Shown here: in pieces, positions 22,947 to 29,425 of the stretch
How positions within the stretch are numbered: position 1 is the first letter of the stretch
How the letters are laid out: every line of letters begins with the position of its first letter
Origin: CAYRYU01 sp964428355
GTDB lineage: Bacteria > Muiribacteriota > Ozemobacteria > Ozemobacterales > Ozemobacteraceae
Direction: 5' to 3'
DNA length: 29,425 nucleotides
NCBI GenBank assembly: GCA_964428355.1
Contig: CAYRYU010000089.1
Span: 1-29,425 of the forward strand
The notes under the pieces: generated by a model
Database searches by the model: none
What the model saw: only the letters and a program-made list of their open reading frames with translations
Told to the model about the DNA's origin: nothing
Program-made: the position numbers and the translations under genes

Positions 22947-25163
22947 GTGGCCAAGTGTCCGACCTGTAACAAAGAGCTGCCTCTCAGCGGGAAATGCCCA
23001 TTCTGCCAGAAGACCGCTTCGGGGGGTGCGTTCTCCCTAAACAAACTCCTCTCGAAAAAGCCCGAGGCAGGGAGCCAGCAGGCCGCCCCCCAGCAACCTG
23101 CCGCTCCCGCGGTTCCCGCCGCTCCTCCTCCGATGCCGGATTTCGACCCTTCCACACTCGTCCCTGCGCCGGAAGCGGGGGAAATGCCCTCTCCCCACCC
23201 CCCCGAGGCTTCCCCGGGGTTTCCCGATATCGAGAACGCCGCCCCCCCTGCGGCGGAAACCCCTATCATGGCAGCCCTGAAAAACCAGGCCGCCGGGATC
23301 CCGGAAGCCCCCCGGCCTGTTCCACCCACGACCGAGTATCCTTCCTTCGCTCCCAGGACTCCCCCACCCCCGAGCCATGGGACGATTCCTACCGCCCCAA
23401 AACCAGCTCCCGTGGCTCCTCCCTCCCAGACGCCGACGTACAAACCGGCTCCATCTCCAGCACCGGGGGCCGTGCCCACCGCGAAGCGCCCTTCCGCGGG
23501 AACCGGTTCTCCGGCTGAATCGACCGCGGGCAAGGAGATGGTGCAGACCGAAACCAAGGATTCCGATTCGGTTTTCTCCTCCCGCGTCACAGGCCTCGGA
23601 GACGAGGAAGTCGAATGCTCGGTCCTTTCGGGAATCCTCAATGACAACTTCATCCTGGATTCGGCGACCACCAAAGGGTTGATCCCGGATCTTTTCTCCT
23701 CCCGCTATTCACGGGCACTCGCGAGGGCCATTTTCTCCCTGCGGGAAGAAAGCCGCGAAGGGACATTGATCGACAAGATCGTCATCAAGAACAAGCTCAA
23801 GCAACAGGGGGTTTTCGACACCCCCATGCAGAGTTTTCTCAACCGCGTGATCGCCCAGCCTTCACCCACCCTCGACCAGGTCCTTCATTACATGGAACTT
23901 TTGAAGGAACAGGCACTGAAAAGGAAACTGAAGGAGATCGCGGAGAACATCACCAATTACATCGAGCATCCCAATACCGAAAAGCCCGTTACCATCGAGA
24001 ACTTCACCGGCGGGATCATCGAGGAGGTCCGCTCCGTCCAGAAGGCCAAGGCCACCAAGCGCATCAACCTCGTGAAGGAGGAGATGCGGGAGATCATCAA
24101 GGACATCGACGACCGCGAAGTCAAGGGCGAGGTCGAGATCATCGGTTACTCCTTCGAGCCGTTCCATTATCTCAACGTGGCCCTTTCAGGATTCAGAAAG
24201 GGTTTCATGTACGCGATCGCGGGAGCCCCCCGCCGAGGCAAGACCACGTTCACGCTCGAGCTGGCCACCTCGATTGCCACGAACTGCAAGATCCCGGTTC
24301 TGTTCTTCACCTACGAACAGACGAAAAAGAACCTCACCTACCGTCTCCTCGCCAAGGAAAGCCGCCTCAACCCAGACTCACTTCAGCGGAAAAAAGTGCG
24401 CTCCGACATGATCATGGACGCGAAGTTCATGGGAGGCTGGAAGCGGATGCAGGCATACATGGACTACTTCTACATCGTGGAGGCGACGAAGGCCGATACG
24501 GTCGACCGGATCAGGACCTATGCATACAACGTGATGCAGGATTTCAACACCGACAACATCATGATCTTCGTCGACTACATCCAGAAAATGCCGCTTTCCC
24601 GCAACTACATGGACGAGAAGTTCAAGGTCGAGGAGATCTCGACGGAGCTGAAAGCCCTTTGCATCGAGCTCAACAACCCGATCATGACCGTCAGCTCGCT
24701 CTCCAAAGAAGGTTGTATGATCGATGCGACCGACGATGCGGAGCGGCCGACGATGTATCACTGCAAGGGATCGGGCGACCTGGAATACGACCTCGACTGC
24801 GCCATGATCCAGGCCAAGGACTGGGGGGACACCCGGGAGCTCAAACAGCAGCTCGAGCACAAGGCCGAGGAATTGCGCAAGGATTCGACCCGCGTTCCCA
24901 AGGTCGATGTGGTCAACCTCTACCTCGACAAGAACCGGGACGCTCCGGAAGGGATCTATTCCACCCTGCAGTACCTATTCTTCATCGAGGACAACAAGTT
25001 CATCGAGCTCGGTCCGAAATACGATGACGACCGATACCGGTTCAGCAAGATCGAGAATCTGGTCACCGACCTCATCCAGAAGAACTTCATCATCTTCTAC
25101 GAGAAGGAGCACGACGCCGCATTCCAGAAGGGCCGCGTCCATATCAAACTGAAGAATGTCTAG
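22947..25163 (+). CDS. DnaB-like helicase-fold ATPase with N-terminal zinc ribbon and proline-rich linker
   Basis: The GTG at 22947 follows AGGGAGGGAACAA and starts right at the zinc ribbon. The 738-residue product has: residues 4-20, a C4 ribbon (CPTC-x9-CPFC); ~40-205, a Pro/Ala-rich disordered linker; ~210-330, a DnaB N-terminal-like helical domain (EVECSVLSGILNDNFIL, YSRALARAIFSL); and ~400-690, a DnaB/KaiC-type RecA ATPase. Walker A is GAPRRGKT (G426-T433), Walker B IMIFVDYIQKM with D543, plus SGDLEYDLDCAMIQ and LYLDKNRDAPEG in place of DnaB's SGxIEQDAD and KxRxGPxG. The ribbon and linker are not found in typical replicative DnaB, and the motifs diverge, so a paralogue with another task is more likely. 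It overlaps the following lipoprotein gene by eight bases. Confidence 0.88.
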   Translation: MAKCPTCNKELPLSGKCPFCQKTASGGAFSLNKLLSKKPEAGSQQAAPQQPAAPAVPAAPPPMPDFDPSTLVPAPEAGEMPSPHPPEASPGFPDIENAAPPAAETPIMAALKNQAAGIPEAPRPVPPTTEYPSFAPRTPPPPSHGTIPTAPKPAPVAPPSQTPTYKPAPSPAPGAVPTAKRPSAGTGSPAESTAGKEMVQTETKDSDSVFSSRVTGLGDEEVECSVLSGILNDNFILDSATTKGLIPDLFSSRYSRALARAIFSLREESREGTLIDKIVIKNKLKQQGVFDTPMQSFLNRVIAQPSPTLDQVLHYMELLKEQALKRKLKEIAENITNYIEHPNTEKPVTIENFTGGIIEEVRSVQKAKATKRINLVKEEMREIIKDIDDREVKGEVEIIGYSFEPFHYLNVALSGFRKGFMYAIAGAPRRGKTTFTLELATSIATNCKIPVLFFTYEQTKKNLTYRLLAKESRLNPDSLQRKKVRSDMIMDAKFMGGWKRMQAYMDYFYIVEATKADTVDRIRTYAYNVMQDFNTDNIMIFVDYIQKMPLSRNYMDEKFKVEEISTELKALCIELNNPIMTVSSLSKEGCMIDATDDAERPTMYHCKGSGDLEYDLDCAMIQAKDWGDTRELKQQLEHKAEELRKDSTRVPKVDVVNLYLDKNRDAPEGIYSTLQYLFFIEDNKFIELGPKYDDDRYRFSKIENLVTDLIQKNFIIFYEKEHDAAFQKGRVHIKLKNV

Positions 25164-26952
25164 CCACACCCGCCCGCCTCTCCAAACCCACCTTTCCGGC
25201 ATCTTCGGGTTCCGCATCCTTACCGCCCTGACGGGTTTCGTCGCGGCTCTCGCCATCCTTTCGGGTTGCTCCGCGGGAAAGCAGGGACTGCTCCAGATAA
25301 CTCCCCAGCAGTACTTCTATTCCGCCAAGGAAAAGCTCGAGACGATCGACGAGAGAAACTACGAAGTCAAGGACCTGGACGAGATCATCCGGGTCCTCGA
25401 GAACGCCGAAAAAGATGCCAAGAGCGGGGAGATAATCGACAAATCCAGGCTCTACCTGACCCTGCTCAACACCCTCAAGGCGAGAAAGCAGTACCAGGGC
25501 AACCTTTTGAAAGGCCAGTATCTCGCCAACCGTGCGGAACCATTCTACGTTCTGGACATCAAGCCGGTCCAGGAAACCCTCCGGCTGGCCAAGAAATGGC
25601 TCAGGGCTTGCGAAGCGGGTTTCAAGACTTCCTCGGTCTTCCCCGACCTCCAGTTCGTCAAAGGAATGTACTATAAGGAAAAAATGCTCACGCAGTATGG
25701 GGAGGAGCGCCGGGAAAGCCTGTGGACAGCGGTGGAGGCATTCCGGAGATGCATGGGGGCCAGTCCCGACTACCAGAGCGATTTCCGGTTGTTCGGCCAG
25801 ACCCAGACCCCGCGCGAGGTCCGGCTCCACCTCGCCGAATGCCTTGCCCTCGGTGGGGAGGTCGGAGACGCTTTCTGCATCACCTCCGAGTATGGGTTCG
25901 CGCCCTCGATGCTGAATCTGACCAACCCGACGAGAACCGATTACCCTTGGTTCCATATCCAGGGCCTCATTCTTGCCATGATGGGAAAACAGGAAGCGGC
26001 CGCCAAAGCGCTTTCTCGTTTCAAGATCGTTCCGCCCCAGGATTACCCTGTCGTCGAGCAGGCGCTCTGGGTCCTGGAGGGGGTTTTCGACCGGTTGAAG
26101 GAGGAGACGAAGGAGGACCGCTTCGGAATGGAGGCACGGATCGTAGCTTCCATGCTCAAGAAGCTCAAAGGCCCATTCTCTAAGGAAAAGTACACGACCG
26201 CGGCCAACATCTTTCCCCGGTGGCTTCCGGGTGACCTGGCCTACTTCGATGCCCTTGTCGAATTCATGAACGGGAACTTCGAAACGACCAAGAAGATCCT
26301 TGCCCCGCTTCGAACCGGCGGCCTCATGTCCCGTCAGAACAGGAACGCGGCCCGTGTCCTTGCGCTAGAGACCGCATTGTTCGCCAAGGAGAAGGTTTCG
26401 GACGACATTCTCGAGGAGGTCCTGGCGATAGCCCTCGAAAAAGGTATCTCGCCAATAATGAAAGAGCGGATCGGGTTCCTGCTTGCCCGTTATGTCATGA
26501 GCCAGGATACGGACTTCAAATCCGGGAAGCTCGAAGGGGAGGGCCAAACCTTCGTAAAAACCTTCCTTGGAAAACCCTGGGCGATTTCCCTGAAGTTCCA
26601 GCGTGGAAAACCGGTGAAACCTGAACGGAAGCCCAGACCCCGAAAGGGGGAGGTCTCCGAGGAAGAGGGCGAAGGCAAGGGGAAACGCGACCCCAGTTCC
26701 ATCCTGGCCGAGGTATATGCCAATCGTCCGGACGACTGGATAGTCAGCGCGAACCTCAACCTTATCGAACTTCCCCAGATGGCCCTCCTTGGAAAAGGCC
26801 GGATCGTCGGCCGGGAAGAGGAAGGCAAGGGCTGGCTGTTCAAGGGAGAGGATATCGACGAGCTCAAACGCGGTGGCCGCTATCTGGCCGTCTTCGAGTT
26901 CGACAACTCCGAAAGCGAAAAATCGCTTCAGGGAATCCTCTTCCAACCCTGA
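25156..26952 (+). CDS. Predicted lipoprotein with TPR-like helical repeats
   Basis: A 598-residue protein of unknown function. Residues 21-37 form a lipoprotein signal ending in a perfect lipobox LSGC (C38), preceded by an unusually long 20-residue N-region. The mature part is mostly alpha-helical with TPR/Sel1-like hairpins (for example ESLWTAVEAFRRCMGASPDY, REVRLHLAECLALGGEVGDA and FHIQGLILAMMGKQEAAAKA). A basic Lys/Arg/Glu-rich linker at ~480-520 (KPVKPERKPRPRKGE) is followed by a small C-terminal domain with a VSANLNLIELPQMALLGKG strand region. It should sit on a periplasmic membrane face. Its ATG lies within the end of the DnaB-like gene (eight-base overlap), an odd pairing of a cytosolic ATPase and an envelope lipoprotein. 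Confidence 0.87.
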   Translation: MSSHTRPPLQTHLSGIFGFRILTALTGFVAALAILSGCSAGKQGLLQITPQQYFYSAKEKLETIDERNYEVKDLDEIIRVLENAEKDAKSGEIIDKSRLYLTLLNTLKARKQYQGNLLKGQYLANRAEPFYVLDIKPVQETLRLAKKWLRACEAGFKTSSVFPDLQFVKGMYYKEKMLTQYGEERRESLWTAVEAFRRCMGASPDYQSDFRLFGQTQTPREVRLHLAECLALGGEVGDAFCITSEYGFAPSMLNLTNPTRTDYPWFHIQGLILAMMGKQEAAAKALSRFKIVPPQDYPVVEQALWVLEGVFDRLKEETKEDRFGMEARIVASMLKKLKGPFSKEKYTTAANIFPRWLPGDLAYFDALVEFMNGNFETTKKILAPLRTGGLMSRQNRNAARVLALETALFAKEKVSDDILEEVLAIALEKGISPIMKERIGFLLARYVMSQDTDFKSGKLEGEGQTFVKTFLGKPWAISLKFQRGKPVKPERKPRPRKGEVSEEEGEGKGKRDPSSILAEVYANRPDDWIVSANLNLIELPQMALLGKGRIVGREEEGKGWLFKGEDIDELKRGGRYLAVFEFDNSESEKSLQGILFQP

Positions 26953-27004
26953 GAACACAAGGGGGGTCAGGGTCTTAGCAGAAAAGTGCATTCGGGAGGA
27001 TGAA

Positions 27005-27586
27005 ATGTTCAGATCGAGTTACTCATGGATTCCTGTTGTTTTGGGCTTGGCTGTCTTGTTCCCGTATTTTTTCACCAATGTTCAAACAGTGGACGGCCAG
27101 ACCCGGGCGACAGGGAAGAACATGGACTGCACGAAACCCCCGCCGGCTCCGACCTTCACTCCTCCCGCCCAAGACTCGTCTGAAACTGGCAATTCCCTCC
27201 AAAGGACCCGGAAGAAAAAGAACCCTGAATCCGGCAGTCCCCATTCCTCTCCCACTTTGGAAGACCCCAACGCCTCAGATGACTCCGAACCGGACCCGGA
27301 AACGGAGGAGGCCCAGGAGCCATTGTTCCGGTGTCCTCAATGCGGCTTCGAAACCGACTCGGATTCGGGATGCCCCGCGTGCAACATCTCTCTTTCCTGC
27401 ATTCGGGCTCCGAAAGCTGCCGAACCTGGCTCTCCCCCGGGTGAAATTCCTCCCCGGGATGATCCATCCACCGAGTATGCCACGGCAGCATCGCCAGTGG
27501 AGGGGGATTCCCCACCACCCGCTTCATCCTCCGCCCCGGTTTCCACGAGCCTGCCCTCCAACGAGAACCGGGGGCAAGGAAACTGA
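27005..27586 (+). CDS. Signal-anchored or secreted zinc-ribbon protein, low complexity
   Basis: I do not recognise a family. The ATG at 27005 has GGGAGGA at 26994-27000, and a hydrophobic segment (WIPVVLGLAVLFPYFFTNV, residues ~8-26) starts there, acting as signal peptide or membrane anchor. Residues ~30-105 are Pro/Ser/Glu/Asp-rich and disordered, with a basic patch RTRKKK. Near residue 110 comes a zinc ribbon, FRCPQCGFETDSDSGCPAC (C-x2-C-x9-C-x2-C). Its cysteine spacing is the same as in the N-terminal ribbon of the DnaB-like protein. The remaining ~70 residues are Pro/Ser/Ala-rich. The product is 193 residues, 52 bases after the lipoprotein gene. A zinc ribbon outside the cytoplasm is uncommon; if the N-terminus is an anchor with reversed topology the ribbon would be cytoplasmic. 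Confidence 0.7.
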   Translation: MFRSSYSWIPVVLGLAVLFPYFFTNVQTVDGQTRATGKNMDCTKPPPAPTFTPPAQDSSETGNSLQRTRKKKNPESGSPHSSPTLEDPNASDDSEPDPETEEAQEPLFRCPQCGFETDSDSGCPACNISLSCIRAPKAAEPGSPPGEIPPRDDPSTEYATAASPVEGDSPPPASSSAPVSTSLPSNENRGQGN

Positions 27587-27810
27587 GCCAGGCACGCTGG
27601 AAACCGGACCAAAAACCTGGTCTTCAAAACCGCGGCGGGATGCGGAAAGAGGCTTAGGAGGCGATCCCGTTTCGCAGGATTTTCCAGTTGAATTGCCAGT
27701 GGGAGTGGATGGTGGTAGACTGGAAAAGGTTCAAGCCGGGGCTTCCTGATTGGGGCGTTCTTTCGGGAGTCCCAACCTGGAGCTTTCGGGATATTTTTCG
27801 GAGGTGGAGA

Positions 27811-29424
27811 ATGACGGTAAAAAACTCGGTTCGTTCGGTTCTTTTCCTGACTTTCGGTATGTTGCTCGTTGCCGGGATGCTTTGTGCGCAGACCCTGCAG
27901 GAAGCCAAACGGCTCCTCGACCAGAAGGACTACTCCAGGGCCCTTGAACTGTACACCCGGATTGCCCGCGTCGACGGCGACCCCCATGTAAAGAAGGAAG
28001 CAAGCTACTATATCGGTTTCTGCAAGGTCCGGCTCCAGGATTTCTGGGGCGCGATCAACGCCTACGAGGATTTCCTCCGACAATACGAGAATTGGCAGAT
28101 GACCGATGGAGACAGGTTCATCCCCGACACCCTTTACGTCCTCGGCCGAACCTTCGAGCAGGTGAACGAGAGCTCGAAAGCGATCGAGGTGTACCGGCGA
28201 TGCGTCGAGCGGTTCCCCTCCTCGGAGTTTGCCACGAAATCCCGTGACCGCCTGAACGGCCTCGGATACCAGCCGGGCGGTGATCCCGGTCATCACAACC
28301 CCGGTGGCGACCCGGGCCACGGCGGCCATCACCCTCCTCCGCCTCCTCCTGCCGACCCCAGGATAATCGACGAGATCATCAAAATGGCCAAGGCGGCCCC
28401 TACCTATGCCCAGCAGGATGAAATTCTCCTTTCCGGGCTTCAACGAGCTTCCAACGGAGTCGACGTGCTGAAACTCGCGAAGGCTGCCGCCACCAATGGA
28501 GTTACCGATGAGATCTGCATCCGCGGGGTCAACAAGTGCACCTGCGTCATGGAAGCGGTCAACCTCGCGAAGGGAACGGCAACCTACGCCGCCCAGGACA
28601 AGGTCTGCGTCGCGGGCCTCTTTACCTGCTACTCCGGGCACGATGTCCTTTCCCTTGCCCAGGCCGCCGCGACAAACCAGGTCACCGACCAGGTCCTCAA
28701 GGAAGGTGTGAACCGCTGTCAATCGGCCGAGGAGGTCGTCCAGCTCGCGAAAGCCACCCGCACTTATGCCGGCCAGGACGAAATCTGCCGGATGGGGCTG
28801 AAGATCTGCCGGAACGGTCACGATGTTCTCATCCTCGGAACCGCTGCGGCCACCAACCAGGTTACCGACCAGGTTTTCCTTGATGGAGTCCACCTTTGCT
28901 TCAATGTCGACGAGGTCATCGCACTCGCCAAGGCCACCCGCACCTATTCCGGCCAGGATCAGATCTGCATCCGCGGAGTCCGGACCATCCGGACCTTCGA
29001 CGAGGCAACCCGGCTCGCGAAAGCCACCGCCACCAGCGGGGCCGAACAGCGGGTTCTCGATGAAGCGCGCAAAATCCTCATCGAAGGTCCCGGCCCCGGA
29101 CACGGTGGTCACCATCCGCCTCCCCCGCCCCACTATTCGATGCAGCCCGGTGTCCAGTCCCAGGACACGATGCCCAAACCCAAGGTGGCAAAGGGTGACA
29201 AGCCGGTCCAGAAGACCGTTTCCGTCGACCCGTTCGATGACCTCAAGATCGACCAGGACCGTCTTACCCGCATCAACAAATACCTGGATTCCGTACAGGG
29301 GATGAAAGATGTGGATTCCCGCCTGACCGAGCTGAAACCCGCCGATCTCTCCCTCAATGCCGTCAGGGAAGCCACCCGGCAGTATCACCAGAGGAAAGAG
29401 TTCGAAAGAGCACACCAGGAGTAA
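27811..29424 (+). CDS. Secreted TPR protein with eight 30-residue repeats
   Basis: A 537-residue exported protein of unknown function. The ATG at 27811 follows GGAGGTGG and opens a signal peptide (VLFLTFGMLLVAGMLCA, cut before QTLQE). Residues ~25-150 are TPR helices (LQEAKRLLDQKDYSRALELYTRIA, EASYYIGFCKVRLQDFWGAINAY, FERSSKAIEVYRRC-like third repeat), as in periplasmic YbgF/CpoB-type proteins. A Gly/His/Pro linker (PGHGGHHPPPPPP) leads to residues 187-426, exactly eight 30-residue units, then a second linker (PGHGGHHPPPPP) and a ~90-residue charged helical tail (DDLKIDQDRLTRINKYLD). Several units carry cysteines. It is 224 bases after the zinc-ribbon gene; no promoter stands out in that gap, which contains a weak GACCA/TGGTC hairpin near 27608-27625 only. 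Confidence 0.88.
   Translation: MTVKNSVRSVLFLTFGMLLVAGMLCAQTLQEAKRLLDQKDYSRALELYTRIARVDGDPHVKKEASYYIGFCKVRLQDFWGAINAYEDFLRQYENWQMTDGDRFIPDTLYVLGRTFEQVNESSKAIEVYRRCVERFPSSEFATKSRDRLNGLGYQPGGDPGHHNPGGDPGHGGHHPPPPPPADPRIIDEIIKMAKAAPTYAQQDEILLSGLQRASNGVDVLKLAKAAATNGVTDEICIRGVNKCTCVMEAVNLAKGTATYAAQDKVCVAGLFTCYSGHDVLSLAQAAATNQVTDQVLKEGVNRCQSAEEVVQLAKATRTYAGQDEICRMGLKICRNGHDVLILGTAAATNQVTDQVFLDGVHLCFNVDEVIALAKATRTYSGQDQICIRGVRTIRTFDEATRLAKATATSGAEQRVLDEARKILIEGPGPGHGGHHPPPPPHYSMQPGVQSQDTMPKPKVAKGDKPVQKTVSVDPFDDLKIDQDRLTRINKYLDSVQGMKDVDSRLTELKPADLSLNAVREATRQYHQRKEFERAHQE
28369..29088 (+). repeat. Eight tandem 30-codon repeats organised as four 60-codon doublets
   Basis: The 720 bases code 8 x 30 residues with a common core x-V-x-x-L-A-K-A-x-x-T...D-x-(V/I)-x-x-x-G-(V/L)-x-x-C. 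Odd units (1, 3, 5, 7) carry TYxxQD, for example TYAAQD and TYAGQD. Even units 2, 4 and 6 carry TNxVTD, for example TNQVTD; unit 8 is degenerate (TSGAEQ). The alternation means the array probably grew by duplicating a two-unit block. Units 4 and 6 are also close at DNA level around 28670-28695 and 28850-28875. Confidence 0.88.
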
Positions 29425-29425
29425 G

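Noticed and set aside
28369..29088. Direct repeats considered as a CRISPR array
   Set aside because: The repeats are in-frame codons of one protein with no conserved repeat/variable spacer pattern at DNA level.
27337..29415. 692-codon minus-strand frame opposite the repeat protein
   Set aside because: It is the shadow of a high-GC gene; the plus strand has a Shine-Dalgarno, signal peptide, TPR motifs and regular repeats, and the minus frame extends over a neighbouring gene.

Overview
The window reads as a GC-rich, diderm (LPS-bearing), flagellated bacterium, assembled from metagenome or draft data: it holds a run of exactly 100 N flanked by identical 55-bp contig ends. The gene set (flagellin, FlaG, FliD and FliS; LpxA, LpxC, LpxD, Skp and BamA; an LpxC-FabZ fusion; a radical-SAM/SPASM protein that looks like the 'spiro-SPASM' proteins of spirochetes) does not fit a classical proteobacterium. 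A deep-branching diderm lineage such as Riflebacteria/Ozemobacteria is a low-confidence guess from gene style only.

Positions 1-11734 (+ strand) form one co-oriented flagellar block: a 5'-truncated flagellin, FlaG, a very large FliD (filament cap), a small protein of unknown function, a Maf/MptE-like (DUF115) putative flagellin glycosyltransferase, FliS, an unannotated 58-residue protein, a SpsF-like/radical-SAM/SPASM fusion interrupted by the N gap, and NadA (quinolinate synthase). The block carries the filament, its cap, its export chaperone and likely filament modification. A hairpin at 11739-11769 separates it from convergent genes.

Positions 11786-22136 (- strand) hold, in transcriptional order from the right, bamA, skp, lpxD, a small putative outer-membrane barrel, lpxC-fabZ, lpxA and comFC: an outer-membrane biogenesis operon driven by a near-consensus sigma-70 promoter at 22175-22203. 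Next come flgM and flgN with their own tandem promoters (sigma-70-like and sigma-28-like), then two secreted proteins. One of these is a 354-residue Cys/Met/Gly-rich protein with 38 cysteines in its predicted mature part and 11 Cys-x-Cys steps, probably a metal-binding envelope protein and one of the most unusual products here.

Positions 22273-29424 (+ strand) hold a cupin protein with its own promoter, then a set of unusual genes: a zinc-ribbon/proline-rich/DnaB-like ATPase overlapping a TPR-like lipoprotein gene, a signal-anchored or secreted protein with the same zinc-ribbon spacing, and a secreted TPR protein carrying eight 30-residue repeats (four 60-residue doublets) bracketed by Gly-His-Pro linkers. 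I recognise no known system in this last set.

No tRNA, rRNA, CRISPR array or insertion sequence was seen, and no gene-free stretch exceeds 300 bases.
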